DNA of 64,000 nt from Bacillus sp. S/N-304-OC-R1 (GCF_019749375.1 NZ_JACWFE010000004.1:186001-250000); one strand, 5' to 3'. Numbered from the stretch's first letter, positions 53,947 to 63,459 are shown. Numbers and translations are program-made. The notes: generated by a model from the sequence alone, not told the origin.

Positions 53947-54843
53947 ATGGGAAAATCAGGGGTGATCTCCCTTGGCGAAGTTTTTGTCGATATGATCTCA
54001 CTTGACAAAACCAATACAAAGTTTCAGCCGTTTATTGGCGGGGCTACAGTTAATTTAGCTGTTGGGGTTAAGAGACAGGGGATAGATTCGTGTTATCTCT
54101 GTAAGTTAGGTAGAGATGAGACAAGTGTCTTTGTAGAAGAGGCGTTCAATCATGAAGGAGTTTGTCTTGATTACGCAGTACATTCAGATACAAAGAAGTC
54201 ATGTGAAGTATATGTACACCAAACAAATAATGGAGATCGGGTGTTTCATTCGTATGTCAATCCGACACCTGATGAGTGGCTCACAGAGCAGGAAGTAGGA
54301 AAAATCCCTTTTCAGTTCGGGAAGATATTTTATTTTGGTTCGGGGACATTGTTTCATGAAACTGCTTGTGAAACGACTAAAAAGGCACTCTTGTATGCAA
54401 AGGAAGAACAATTATTTATAGGCTTTGATGTTAATATTCGTTTAAAACGATGGGATAGTGAAGAACAATGCCGGAAAACGATTTGCTCATTTTTGTCTCA
54501 AGCCCATCTCGTTAAAATGGCAGAAGAAGAATTGCTTTTTTTAATGGATACAGAATCATATGAAACAGCTATCTCTAGAATTAATCAATTTAACATTCCT
54601 TCTCTTTTTATTACAAAAGGATCAAAAGGGGCATGTGCTTATCACAAGGATCTGGAGGTTTGCATATCAGGATTAGACGTTGATGTAGTGGATACAACTG
54701 GAGCGGGTGACGCCTTCATGGCATCATTGCTATGCTCTTTTCATGAAAAAGGAGAGCCTTCGTCCTTTTCACAGCTGGAGAAATACTTGCACGATGCTAA
54801 TAAGGCTGGAGCAATTGCGACAACCAAAATGGGTTCTTTATAA
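53947..54843 (+). CDS. PfkB-family carbohydrate kinase
   Basis: 298 aa. Ribokinase fold: VISLGEVFVDMI, FIGGATVNLAVGVKRQGIDS (PfkB signature 1), and VVDTTGAGDAFMASLLCSFH (signature 2, catalytic Asp near residue 254). Phosphorylates a sugar such as fructose or 2-keto-3-deoxygluconate; the exact one is not predictable. The C-terminus stops soon after the AGAIATTKMGSL segment, slightly shorter than the usual ~315. ATG follows GAAGGA. No sugar transporter nearby. Confidence 0.88.
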   Translation: MGKSGVISLGEVFVDMISLDKTNTKFQPFIGGATVNLAVGVKRQGIDSCYLCKLGRDETSVFVEEAFNHEGVCLDYAVHSDTKKSCEVYVHQTNNGDRVFHSYVNPTPDEWLTEQEVGKIPFQFGKIFYFGSGTLFHETACETTKKALLYAKEEQLFIGFDVNIRLKRWDSEEQCRKTICSFLSQAHLVKMAEEELLFLMDTESYETAISRINQFNIPSLFITKGSKGACAYHKDLEVCISGLDVDVVDTTGAGDAFMASLLCSFHEKGEPSSFSQLEKYLHDANKAGAIATTKMGSL

Positions 54844-54888
54844 AATTAATCATGAAGTTTTATAGGATTGGAGATTATAAGTGTATTT

Positions 54889-55668
54889 ATGAAAAAATTT
54901 ATTATCGGAATTAGCGGATTTTTAGTATTGAACATATATTTCAATGGAACTACACATTTTCTCTCGAATAGTGTTGTTCAGTTTATTTGTCTCCTATTAT
55001 TTTTTCCAATTGCTTCTCTTATAGCAAGACTTAACGGACTTCCGGGACTAAAGGGACTGGGCTTTTTTAAAGACCGAAATACACTAAAACACTTTTTTGT
55101 TAGTTTCGGCATTGGCTTTAGCTGTTGGGCACTCATGTACATTATATATTGGCAGATTGGTAAGTTTCATATTACCGGTGTAAAAACAGGAATGGATGCT
55201 TTTATGACTATAGTTCAGATCATGGTCGGTTTTTTCCTGGGTTCATTGATCAATGATTTGATTACAAGAGGCTATATCTTAAACCTTTTAAAAGGTAAAC
55301 TCCCATCGATTGTAATTGCCATCATTAGTATCATTATTTATTCTCTTGATGATTTTTGGAATGGGGACCTTACCTTTACGAATTTTGTTTTTTCTATTTT
55401 TTTGGGCTGCTCTCTAACCTATGCTTTTCTTAAAACAGGTTCTGTTTGGGCAGATACCGGATTACATTTTGGCTTGAATGTAGCTTATGGGTTAATCTAT
55501 GGGCTTTCCGGGGAATACGGAGGTGGACTCATCCTCACAGAAAAAGGTGAGATTAACTCAATATTAAATAATTTTGTCGTATTAACTGCCGCGTTGATGA
55601 TATTCGTGCCGGTGTATTTCTATTATCGAAATAAGATAAGTCGAAGTTTTCCCTACTCATTCAAGTGA
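54889..55668 (+). CDS. CPBP-like membrane protein lacking the protease motif
   Basis: 259 aa with seven to eight hydrophobic helices. Fold order matches CPBP proteases, but motif 1 reads LINDLITRGYIL where EExxxRG is expected (the two Glu are Asn-Asp), motif 2 lacks its His (YSLDDFWNG), while motif 3 HFGLN is kept. The catalytic Glu is thus missing and the protein is probably not an active protease. ATG 54889 is the best available start; its ribosome binding site (GGAG) is rather far. Might be a TTG 54868 start instead. Confidence 0.7.
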   Translation: MKKFIIGISGFLVLNIYFNGTTHFLSNSVVQFICLLLFFPIASLIARLNGLPGLKGLGFFKDRNTLKHFFVSFGIGFSCWALMYIIYWQIGKFHITGVKTGMDAFMTIVQIMVGFFLGSLINDLITRGYILNLLKGKLPSIVIAIISIIIYSLDDFWNGDLTFTNFVFSIFLGCSLTYAFLKTGSVWADTGLHFGLNVAYGLIYGLSGEYGGGLILTEKGEINSILNNFVVLTAALMIFVPVYFYYRNKISRSFPYSFK

Positions 55669-55683
55669 AGGCTAGAGCATTAA

Positions 55684-55731
55684 AAACCCCATTTTCTCAC
55701 AGAAATAAATGAGAAAATGGGGTTTGTTTTT
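55684..55731 (+). terminator. Intrinsic terminator
   Basis: Perfect 16-bp stem from AAACCCCATTTTCTCA to TGAGAAAATGGGGTTT, then GTTTTTG. Shared by convergent genes. Confidence 0.9.
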
Positions 55732-55789
55732 GAGAAAATATTTATGGATTATTTTCATCCTTTTGGAGAAAGTCCATCTTTAAAAGAAA

Positions 55790-57007
55790 TTATATACTTG
55801 ATGCAGTATTCCCATTTGAGGGAAGAGTGGATTCATTTTTAATTTTCACCCTGAAAGTTAAAAGCATTAGTATTACTAAAATAATTAATAACGCAAAAAA
55901 TGCATAGTTATAGTTGTTTGTGATATCTTTTACAATTCCTACAAACATAGGGGTGATGCCGCTTATAATGTAACCGCCGAATTGGATCATTGCTGTCCAT
56001 TGACTCGCTTCTCTTGGTGTCGATGTTGCATCTAAAGGAAGAATCATGGCCAGTGGAAACAAACCTCCAGCACCTACTCCCATTAAGATAGTACTAATAA
56101 TCGGTGAAGTTACTCCCGTTAGTAGCAATATGATCCCAATAAAAGAACTTAAAGCACTTAGAATAATCCATGGTCTTCTATTCGATTGCTTATTAATTAA
56201 TATAGGGATGATAAAACTGATCATCATCTGTGTAATTGAAAAAATGGTAGCAATTGTAGCTGCATACGAGGCGCTATAACCGATTTCTTGTACTTTTGGA
56301 GCTAACCAGGTTGCAAGAGAATAATAAGTACCAGATTGAAGCCCAAATATAATCATTAGCAGCCAAACATATCGATTTTTCCATGGAAATTGGCTTTGCT
56401 GCTGGATTTTTATTTGGCTATTTTCTGATATATTTTTAGATTTTTTTATAATAGGTATCCAAACGATTAAGCCAATTACCGCGAATAATGCCCAAATCGA
56501 TAAAGCTGCGTTCCAAGAATTATGAAAAGAATGCATAATAGGAACAACCATTCCAGCACTTAAAGATGCACCAATTCCCATTCCAGCTGAATAAACACCG
56601 ATCATTGATGATGAAGATTTTGGGAATTGTTTTTTAATAAATCCAGAGATAAGTGGGCCTGTGATGGCAATCCCAATACCTGCAAAAACTGCAGTCATTA
56701 ATAAAAGGAAAGGAACGGTTGCAACGAGGCGCAATGCTGTTGAAGCACCAATTAAAAATACGGATATTGCAATTGTTAACTCAATTCCCCACCGATCACT
56801 AAGTTTTCCAGCAATGGGAGCAAAAATACCCATACAAAAAACAGGGAAGGCAGTAAGCAAGCTTATTGAAGCACTAGACATATGCAGATCTGCTTGAATA
56901 TTTTTTAAAACTGGTGAAATCGAGGTAATTGAAGCGCGCAAGTTCATGGATACTACAAACAGTGCAAAAACACTCCAAACCATGAACCAATTTCTTGATT
57001 TTTCCAT
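55790..57007 (-). CDS. CynX/NimT family MFS transporter
   Basis: 405 aa, 12 membrane helices. FVVSMNLRASITSISPVLKN and SSASISLLTAFPVFCMGIFA, then IAGKLSDRWGIE (MFS loop 2-3 motif), place it in the CynX/NimT group (cyanate, nitroimidazole and related small anions). ATG start with GGAGTATTC upstream. Divergent from an XRE-cupin regulator with paired palindromes between them, the likely control unit. Confidence 0.9.
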   Translation of the reverse strand: MEKSRNWFMVWSVFALFVVSMNLRASITSISPVLKNIQADLHMSSASISLLTAFPVFCMGIFAPIAGKLSDRWGIELTIAISVFLIGASTALRLVATVPFLLLMTAVFAGIGIAITGPLISGFIKKQFPKSSSSMIGVYSAGMGIGASLSAGMVVPIMHSFHNSWNAALSIWALFAVIGLIVWIPIIKKSKNISENSQIKIQQQSQFPWKNRYVWLLMIIFGLQSGTYYSLATWLAPKVQEIGYSASYAATIATIFSITQMMISFIIPILINKQSNRRPWIILSALSSFIGIILLLTGVTSPIISTILMGVGAGGLFPLAMILPLDATSTPREASQWTAMIQFGGYIISGITPMFVGIVKDITNNYNYAFFALLIILVILMLLTFRVKIKNESTLPSNGNTASSI

Positions 57008-57048
57008 TAAGAATACTCCTCTGTTTATAAATCTTGATTTGTATTTGA

Positions 57049-57113
57049 TATACTATAGTTAATCATTTATCTAATAATTAATTATAATTAACACATTAGT
57101 AAACTATAGTATA
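57049..57113. promoter_or_regulatory. Paired operators between MFS and XRE-cupin genes
   Basis: TATACTATAGTT (57049-57060) and its inverted copy AACTATAGTATA (57102-57113), both centred on ACTATAGT. Each lies toward one of the divergent genes. Confidence 0.6.
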
Positions 57114-57150
57114 CTTTTTGTGTGATATCAATAGGGAAGGTGTGAAGAAT

Positions 57151-57708
57151 ATGGAGGAGGAACATATTGATTTATCAGGTCAAGTCGGAATTAACCTAAG
57201 AGAAATACGAAAAAACAAAAAAATTAGTCTTGATGAGCTGGCGAAAATATGTGATGTTAGCAAATTAACGTTAGGAAAAATTGAAAGAGGAGAAGCAAAT
57301 CCAACCATTAATATTCTTTGGAAAATTTGTAGAGGATTAAAAATTCCACTCGCTTCTTTATTAACTTTCGAAGAAGATACCGAAGTGTACCGATTCCAAT
57401 CAAATCACCATTTTGCTGGTCAAAATCATGATTGGTTTATTGATCCACTATTTAAAGCGTTTGGCACAGTTGAATGGCATAGAGCTTGCATTGAGCCAAA
57501 TAGTGAATATAGTGAATTTCATTTAGCAGGCTCAGAAGAAATCGTTCTAGTATTAAATGGACAATTGGAAATGCAAATAGGCGGGGTAGAACATCAATTA
57601 AATACGTGGGACGTAATAAAATTTAAAGGGGAAGAACGCCACACATACATAAACCGTTCTGATGAAAAAGTCTATTTAATGCTATCTCTCACTTATTCTA
57701 CACCATAA
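57151..57708 (+). CDS. XRE-cupin transcriptional regulator
   Basis: 185 aa. XRE helix-turn-helix (NLREIRKNKKISLDELAKIC, SKLTLGKIERGEANPTINIL) in residues ~10-70, and a C-terminal cupin (SEEIVLVLNGQLEMQIGGVE, DVIKFKGEERHTYIN) that binds a small ligand. ATG 57151 has GGAAGGTG 9-10 nt upstream. Likely represses or activates the divergent MFS gene. Confidence 0.92.
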   Translation: MEEEHIDLSGQVGINLREIRKNKKISLDELAKICDVSKLTLGKIERGEANPTINILWKICRGLKIPLASLLTFEEDTEVYRFQSNHHFAGQNHDWFIDPLFKAFGTVEWHRACIEPNSEYSEFHLAGSEEIVLVLNGQLEMQIGGVEHQLNTWDVIKFKGEERHTYINRSDEKVYLMLSLTYSTP

Positions 57709-57806
57709 ACAAATACTAAAATGTTAACTTTATTATACATTGTATTAAGTTTAATACTTGAAACTATGAATTTACTATTATTAAAATTATCTCTTTCAAA
57801 ATTAGT

Positions 57807-57836
57807 GCGTTTCTACAATTAGTGGAGACGCCTTTT
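57807..57836 (+). terminator. Intrinsic terminator
   Basis: GCGTTTCTAC / GTGGAGACGC stem with two G-T pairs, then CTTTT. Confidence 0.6.
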
Positions 57837-57883
57837 AAAAAGCAGGACGGTTGACGAAAAAATTAGAACAAAAGGAGAAATAG

Positions 57884-58327
57884 ATGAATAAAGTGTTCGG
57901 CATGTTTCTGTTATTAATAGGAAGTTCTCTTATGGGGTTTAATATGGATAACAATTACATAGGTAATATCCTAATAAGAATGATTGCGTGTATATTTTTC
58001 TTTATGGCAATTAAGAAGTTTAGCAATAGAGTTAACCCTATTTCAGAACTAATGCCTTACAGAAAAGGAGATCATTCTATTCTTTGGGTTACAGATGGGG
58101 AAAGTGGTATAAATGAAATGCCAAGCATTTTTAATTCTGTAGGTAAAGTAACAATGATAACAAATTTGATTTCGACAAATGAAAGATACCCACAATTAAA
58201 ACTCGAAAAATGCCCTGTATTCGTTATATTTGATAAAGAGGGATTAGTGCTAAAAACCTACAAAAAAGATGAAGCAATCCAATATTTAGAAGAAAAATAT
58301 GAAGGGGATTTGTTCAAGAAGGATTAA
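57884..58327 (+). CDS. Membrane-anchored thioredoxin-like hypothetical protein
   Basis: 147 aa. One or two N-terminal hydrophobic segments (MNKVFGMFLLLIGSSLMGFN and ILIRMIACIFFFMAIKKF). The rest (ILWVTDGESGINEMPSIFNS, CPVFVIFDKEGLVLKTYKKD) has the β-strand and VFVIFD pattern of a thioredoxin fold but no CxxC. Function unknown. ATG with AAAGGAG. The next gene follows at 50 bp. Confidence 0.65.
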   Translation: MNKVFGMFLLLIGSSLMGFNMDNNYIGNILIRMIACIFFFMAIKKFSNRVNPISELMPYRKGDHSILWVTDGESGINEMPSIFNSVGKVTMITNLISTNERYPQLKLEKCPVFVIFDKEGLVLKTYKKDEAIQYLEEKYEGDLFKKD

Positions 58328-58377
58328 AACATATTCTTGATGAAGTTATTGAATCAATGAGAATGTAGGGTGGTTTA

Positions 58378-58656
58378 GTGCTGAATTTTTTAATCATTTC
58401 ATTTTCTTTTTGCATTTCGGCAATTTTATCAGTTCTAATATTAAAAAAGACAAGCAACAAATGGATAAGCATGTTAGCAGCACTTTTTTCTAATACTCTT
58501 ATTCTAGTAGCAACAGCGTGGATTTTATATAGCATGGATGATGAAGCAAAAATATTTGGTTTTGGGCATTCAGGCAATTATGTTTTTATATTTGCCATTC
58601 CCATCATATCCTGGTTCAACTTTTTACTGCTTCAATTTCAAAAAATAAGGAAATAA
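58378..58656 (+). CDS. Small membrane protein, 92 aa
   Basis: Three membrane segments (FLIISFSFCISAILSVLI, WISMLAALFSNTLILVATAW, NYVFIFAIPIISWFNFLLLQ). GTG start with GGGTGG upstream. Not recognised. Likely co-transcribed with the preceding gene. Confidence 0.6.
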   Translation: MLNFLIISFSFCISAILSVLILKKTSNKWISMLAALFSNTLILVATAWILYSMDDEAKIFGFGHSGNYVFIFAIPIISWFNFLLLQFQKIRK

Positions 58657-58850
58657 AGAATTAAAAGCTGTTTATTTTCTCAAATTTGCTATACGAGTGC
58701 TGGTTCTTTTTAAACTTTCGCGCAATATAGTTTGAATAAAGGCAAAAAGAATGTTTAGGTAACATTAAACATAAAAACAGGCATTCTTATTTTATTTACA
58801 AAGGTCATGAATGTAGGCTTTTTTTCATACTATGTTATGGAGGTGGTAAA

Positions 58851-59291
58851 ATGCCAAGAGTAGCTTACCGAAGTGCTGACGTTGACTTAATGGCAAGGAT
58901 GATGAGAGCAGAGGCTGAGGGTGAAGGAAATCAAGGAATGCTCTATGTTGGGAATGTTATTGTTAACCGTCTAATTGCAAATTGTATTGATTTTAAGAAT
59001 TTGAGAACAATTCGACAGGTTATTTTTCAAGTACAAGGAGGAAATTATTCCTTTGAGGCAGTTCAAAAAGGCAATGTATTTTATCAAAGAGCAAGAGAGT
59101 CTGAAAGAAGATTAGCAAAACAGAATTTGGATTATTGGAGAAGTCACCCGGCAAAATATGCCCTTTGGTACTTTAATCCATATGCTCCGTGTCCTCCAAC
59201 ATGGTACAACCAACCTTTTACGGGTCAATTTAAACTACATTGTTTTTATGAGCCAGCTCCTGGAACATGTGACACTGTTTATAGCGGATAA
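58851..59291 (+). CDS. cwlJ: Spore cortex/cell wall hydrolase CwlJ
   Basis: 146 aa, the full CwlJ length. SADVDLMARMMRAEAEGEGN with the catalytic Glu region, GMLYVGNVIVNRLIANCIDF, QVQGGNYSFEAVQKGNVFYQ and HPAKYALWYFNPYAPCPPTW identify the hydrolase_2 family. CwlJ sits in the spore coat and degrades cortex peptidoglycan in Ca-dipicolinate-triggered germination. GGAGGTGG before the ATG. Shows the organism forms endospores. Confidence 0.92.
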   Translation: MPRVAYRSADVDLMARMMRAEAEGEGNQGMLYVGNVIVNRLIANCIDFKNLRTIRQVIFQVQGGNYSFEAVQKGNVFYQRARESERRLAKQNLDYWRSHPAKYALWYFNPYAPCPPTWYNQPFTGQFKLHCFYEPAPGTCDTVYSG

Positions 59292-59558
59292 GAAACTGAG
59301 TGTTATATGAAATACCTGAATATTCATAATACTAAAAGAAGATATTCGTATTAACATTATTAAAAATCTAATTCTAATATGAGCTTAAATCATAATAAAA
59401 ATGAAAGAGACAAAAATGCAAGTTTTTTTAACAACTTGCGTATTTTGGCTCTTTTTTCATACATAAAAGTTACTGTCTTTTTAATAAAGGTAGAATGGGA
59501 GGATAAACATTACAAATATAGAATAATATTCAAACTGGTATTAAGGAGGATTAAGAAA

Positions 59559-60443
59559 ATGGATTTGGTTTACTGGGAGAAAAACTTCATACAAACATCT
59601 AGAGGAGGATTTGAATTTTTTACACAAGGAAGCGGTGAACCTCTTTGTATTACTCATTTATATAGTGAGTTTAATGAACTAGGCTATTATTTTGCAGATG
59701 CTTTTACTAAGCATTTTAAAGTGTATTTGATCAATTTAAAGGGAGCTGGCAACTCTCTAAGCGTTACCTATGACGATGAACTTAGTATGAGTGAAAGTGT
59801 GAAAGATTTAGAGGCAATTAAGGAAGCATTAAGTTATAAACAGTGGAGTTTTGCAGGACATTCAACAGGTGGAATGCTAGGGCTGGTATATGCTTTAATG
59901 TATCCGCAGTCACTGGCAAAATTATTAATTGGTGGTGCTGCATCATCTAAGAGGTATATGGAATACGAAGGAAGTATATATTGTCCAAAATCACCATTAA
60001 ATAAAAAATTAAAGGAGATTTTCTCAATACTAAAATCTCCAACTACAACGAAAGAAGAGAAAAGAGAAGCTAGTAGAGAATGGACAAATATGTCATTATA
60101 CCGTCCTGAAAGATGGGATGAATACTTCTCCAAACCGAGCAGCGGGAAAGTTGTACAAAAAAGATTAGACTATTATTCATTTAAAGACCTGCCCAATTAT
60201 GATATTCAAAGTGAACTGCCAAATGTGACAATCCCCACGATTGTGTTCTGTGGTAAACACGATGCCCAATGCCCACTGATATTTTCTGAAGAAATCAATG
60301 AAGGGTTGGAAAATTCAATATTGTATATCTTTGAAGAAAGTAATCATCTTCCTTTTTTAGAGGAGAAAAATAAATTTGAAGAAATGGTATCAGAATTTCA
60401 GAGCTTAACCTTAAAAAGTATTAACTCATTTTCATTAAGATAA
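59559..60443 (+). CDS. Alpha/beta hydrolase
   Basis: 294 aa. GHSTGGMLGLVYALMYP carries the Ser nucleophile elbow, TIVFCGKHDAQCPL the Asp region and EESNHLPFLEE the catalytic His; the oxyanion part is LCITHLYSEFNELGY. Esterase, peptidase (prolyl aminopeptidase-like) or lactonase activity is possible. ATG 59559 was chosen for AAGGAGG upstream; the frame to 59379 adds unrelated residues. Confidence 0.88.
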   Translation: MDLVYWEKNFIQTSRGGFEFFTQGSGEPLCITHLYSEFNELGYYFADAFTKHFKVYLINLKGAGNSLSVTYDDELSMSESVKDLEAIKEALSYKQWSFAGHSTGGMLGLVYALMYPQSLAKLLIGGAASSKRYMEYEGSIYCPKSPLNKKLKEIFSILKSPTTTKEEKREASREWTNMSLYRPERWDEYFSKPSSGKVVQKRLDYYSFKDLPNYDIQSELPNVTIPTIVFCGKHDAQCPLIFSEEINEGLENSILYIFEESNHLPFLEEKNKFEEMVSEFQSLTLKSINSFSLR

Positions 60444-60784
60444 ATGTACCGAAGCTCAAACGTATAATGATTTGCAAATACGAGATTTTTTAACGGGAAA
60501 ATTCTAAAAAAAGCCGTGGTAGGTAAGGTTTCTAACCATAGCCCCGAGCTATTAGCCATTACTAGTAAAATAATTAATGTTTATTAAACTGTAAGCTTAA
60601 AAGTACATTAATTCAAAAGTTTTTGGCGATCCGTCAGCCTTATTATCTTCAATAAGGCATCTTTCATTTGTTTAATTGTGTACAAGTTCATGATATAATA
60701 AGGAAATTGCGATAATTGATTCACTATTGAACGGATGCGAAAGAAAAGCCTCCGCCTAGCTATAATATATGGAGGTGTATGTGA
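60444..60784. other. Intergenic, leader of the zinc-ribbon gene
   Basis: 341 bp. TATAAT at about 60695 with a poor -35 upstream is a possible promoter for the next gene. A short minus-strand frame starting MKDALLKIIRLTDRQK near 60665 has no ribosome binding site and is not called. A hairpin-like GGTAGG…CTAACC occurs near 60520. Nothing else recognised. Confidence 0.35.
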
Positions 60785-60994
60785 ATGAACAAACGATGGT
60801 CGATTGGTAAAATTAAAGAATTTGTTGAGAAAAATTCAGAAAGCAAGCTGCTTTCGACTGAATTTCATGGTTTTTCCCAAAGTTTACTGTTTGAATGTGC
60901 TTGTGGTAACAAATTCGAAAAAACCTTTACTAAATTTAAAAATAATCACCAACGTAAATGTGACGTGTGCCAGCCACCAAAAGCGTCACGTTAA
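60785..60994 (+). CDS. Small zinc-finger protein
   Basis: 69 aa. A CAC pair (FECACGNKFEKTF) and CDVC (KCDVCQPPK) form a treble-clef/zinc-ribbon of the kind found in phage and restriction-associated DNA-binding domains; the first half (IGKIKEFVEKNSESKLLSTE) is a small α/β lead-in. GGAGGTG 8-10 nt before the ATG. Possibly DNA-binding; no partner visible. Confidence 0.65.
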   Translation: MNKRWSIGKIKEFVEKNSESKLLSTEFHGFSQSLLFECACGNKFEKTFTKFKNNHQRKCDVCQPPKASR

Positions 60995-61175
60995 TGAAAA
61001 ATTGTTGATGTTTTATTAAAACTAATATGGGCGTTGATCTATGCTGGATCAGCGCTCTATTTATGCGTTAAAGAGTAGTGGTATGTGGCGAATTACAATT
61101 ATATTTTAAAAAAACGATTATTTTTTAATGAAATACGAAAAATACATTGTAATAGGCTAAGTAAGGAGCGACAAG

Positions 61176-61493
61176 ATGCCACGAAAAACTGCACAATCCA
61201 ATGAAGGTTCGGATGAGGAACTTATTATCCATTTGCCGAATAATCAAAACACCAAAGATGAAATTGGTAACCTTTCTCGAATGTTAGCAGCAGTGTTGGA
61301 ATATTTGTCAGATGAAGAAGTAGATGAAATTGATGTCGAATACATATTGGAAAAGACAGAAGGACTCCGAGATTGGTGGAATGAATATCGAGAAAGCAAC
61401 AGGAAACGAATTGAGGAGGAAATTAAAAAATCTCTAGGTGATCTTTCATTGGAAGAACTTAAAATAATTCGAGAACAAATAAAAGATAAGTAA
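61176..61493 (+). CDS. Acidic hypothetical protein, 105 aa
   Basis: Helical, acidic: LSRMLAAVLEYLSDEEVDEI, ILEKTEGLRDWWNEYRESNR and a C-terminal helix LEELKIIREQIK. TAAGGAG 9 nt before the ATG. Not recognised. The next gene starts 43 bp downstream with its own AAGGAG. Confidence 0.65.
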   Translation: MPRKTAQSNEGSDEELIIHLPNNQNTKDEIGNLSRMLAAVLEYLSDEEVDEIDVEYILEKTEGLRDWWNEYRESNRKRIEEEIKKSLGDLSLEELKIIREQIKDK

Positions 61494-61536
61494 ATTATCG
61501 TCAAATTAACCTATTACAAAAGGAGAGAAATGTAAC

Positions 61537-61791
61537 ATGAAAAACATAAAAGAAGGCGAAATCTTTAAAAATGATGCGGGCGAAGAAATTGAAGTACTGG
61601 CAGTCGTAAATATAGAAGGCTCTGAATACGTTGCAGTCGCCTTTGTCGAGGATCTTCAAGAAGAAAACGAGGAAGAAATTGATATTTTCTTTTTAAAGGT
61701 CAATAAGGATGGAGACTTCACGGCTATTGAAAGCGATGAGGAATTTGATAAAGTTTCTTCAGCTTTTGATGAAATCATGCAAGAAGACTAA
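61537..61791 (+). CDS. DUF1292 domain protein (YrzB-like)
   Basis: 84 aa, acidic. GEIFKNDAGEEIEVLAVVNI, then YVAVAFVEDLQEENEEEIDI and FFLKVNKDGDFTAIESDEEF give the β-hairpin pattern of DUF1292. Function of the family is unknown; in Bacillus it is often near mreB/RNase or alaS-region genes, which are absent here, so this is a second-type copy. AAAGGAG upstream. Confidence 0.8.
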   Translation: MKNIKEGEIFKNDAGEEIEVLAVVNIEGSEYVAVAFVEDLQEENEEEIDIFFLKVNKDGDFTAIESDEEFDKVSSAFDEIMQED

Positions 61792-62006
61792 TACTTAATA
61801 GGACGAATTAGGGATTCTTCAGCCTTGCTTATGCAAGGTTTTTATTTTTTTAATACGTACTTACCATATTAAAATTTTCTTACATTCGGTCTGATTTTTT
61901 AGTTATGTTTATTATTGACCGTAAATTATTATAGAAGAAATTAATCCTCTTTTAAGACTGACAATAGTATAATTTTTGTAATATGCTATTTCAAAGGAGG
62001 CATCGT

Positions 62007-62504
62007 ATGAAGCAGCTTTATATAAAACAGAAGGTATTTAGTCTAGGTGGCAAATTTACAGTAAAGGACAAAGAGGAGAAGGATGTTTATTTCGTGGAGG
62101 GCAGTTTTATGCAAATTCCAAAGACCTTCTCCATTATGAATACAGCAAGAGATGAGGTTGCTCTTATTACGAAAAAAGTGTTCAGCTTTTTACCGAAGTT
62201 TTTTGTTGAGGTAAATGGCCGCGAGGTATTAACGATTAAGAAAGAGTTTTCCTTCATTAAAGCTCGCTATACAATTGATGCAGCAGGTATTGAGGTAAAA
62301 GGTAACTGGTGGGATATGGATTTTCAAGTATTACAACATGGTGAAGTTGTCGGTAAAGTGAGCAAGGAGTGGTTCACTTGGGGAGATAGCTACAGGGTTC
62401 AAATAGTGGATGAAAAAATGGAGGCCATTATGATTGCACTCGTTGTCGCAATTGATTGTGTAAAAGCAGACAATTCAGCTGCTTCCTCAGCGGCAACGAT
62501 GTAA
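62007..62504 (+). CDS. LURP-one-related protein (YxjI family)
   Basis: 165 aa. Tubby-like β-barrel: QLYIKQKVFSLGGKFTVKDK, YFVEGSFMQIPKTFSIMN, and VGKVSKEWFTWGDSYRVQIV are diagnostic of the YxjI/LURP-one family, proposed to bind lipids or act as scaffold. ATG 62007 has AAAGGAGG 6-7 nt upstream. Monocistronic. Confidence 0.9.
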   Translation: MKQLYIKQKVFSLGGKFTVKDKEEKDVYFVEGSFMQIPKTFSIMNTARDEVALITKKVFSFLPKFFVEVNGREVLTIKKEFSFIKARYTIDAAGIEVKGNWWDMDFQVLQHGEVVGKVSKEWFTWGDSYRVQIVDEKMEAIMIALVVAIDCVKADNSAASSAATM

Positions 62505-62798
62505 TGTAGGGACGTACCAGATTAAATGTTGCTTGACATCATTAGATTATCAAAAAAATGACATTAGAAAAGTGGGGAAATACATTCAAATTCCCTGCTT
62601 TTTTTATGGGGTTTATATATAGAATTAAATATTAGGAAATGCGTGGTGTTATCAGAATAGTATGATTATGAGGTGAACTGAATAGTCATTATATTAATAA
62701 TGATAATATAGTGTTATTTTTACAGTGTTAATAACCTTCAAAAATTAAGAAAATTATTAAGATTAGGGCAGAATGAATAATAGTGAGGAGGTCCAATA

Positions 62799-63053
62799 AT
62801 GAAAGAATATAAAAAATGTCAAAGCTGTTCAATGCCAATAAAGAATGTGGAAGATCGAGGTACTGAAAGAAATCAAGAAAAAAGCTTAATGTTTTGTAAG
62901 CATTGTTACCAAGAGGGAGAGTATACACAAAAAAACATATCAGTAGAGGACATGAAGGAATTTGTAAAAGACAAATGTATTGAAATGGGTGTACCAAAAT
63001 TTTTAGCAGGCATGTTTGTAAGAAATTTAGATAAGTTAGAAAGGTGGAAATAG
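62799..63053 (+). CDS. Putative zinc-ribbon domain protein (PF12674 type)
   Basis: 84 aa. KKCQSCSMPIKN and FCKHCYQEGEYT form the CxxC…CxxC zinc site; ISVEDMKEFVKDKCIEMG and the LAGMFVRNLDKLERW tail match the putative zinc ribbon domain. Such proteins are often transcription-associated. GGAGG upstream and a terminator at 63186. Confidence 0.85.
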   Translation: MKEYKKCQSCSMPIKNVEDRGTERNQEKSLMFCKHCYQEGEYTQKNISVEDMKEFVKDKCIEMGVPKFLAGMFVRNLDKLERWK

Positions 63054-63459
63054 AACATACTGAGAATATTTGATAAAGTAATAATATACCTTTGCTAAAT
63101 ACATAACTTAAGAATAGTTTCTATGGACAAACAGAGTATAAGGTAATTAGAGCATAACTCTTGCTTATAATGAATTTAATTTTTGAAGTGGAGCATATGA
63201 TAGCTTCACTTTTTTTGTCTTAATATGGACCATAAGAGCAAGAATGAGGACGAATTCGAAGTCTAATACTTGTTAAAATGGGTCCAATAAAGAAATTAAT
63301 AAACATAAATCAGTTAATCCATTGATAGATTCATTAAAGGAAAAATGGTTTTTAGGAAAGTTTAGGAACTTTACCCTGGAAAATATAAATAGAAATTTAC
63401 GGGCACATGAATACAATCTGAGATAATCTTTGCACTATTACAGAAAGGAGATAGCAATT
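63054..63459. other. Intergenic upstream of adaA
   Basis: 406 bp; holds the terminator at 63186-63217. Otherwise no feature supported. It should include the adaA promoter. Confidence 0.4.
63186..63217 (+). terminator. Intrinsic terminator of the zinc-ribbon gene
   Basis: AAGTGGAGC / GCTTCACTT stem (one G-T pair), 8-nt loop, then TTTTTTG. Confidence 0.8.

Noticed and set aside
53756..53965. Open frame starting MMKKVVKESCKKGYKEATIE
   Set aside because: No ribosome binding site, overlaps the sugar-kinase start region, and the later half is low-complexity and AT-driven.
60510..60560. Possible structured RNA (GGTAGGTAAGGTTTCTAACC)
   Set aside because: Short and imperfect, no known riboswitch core recognised.
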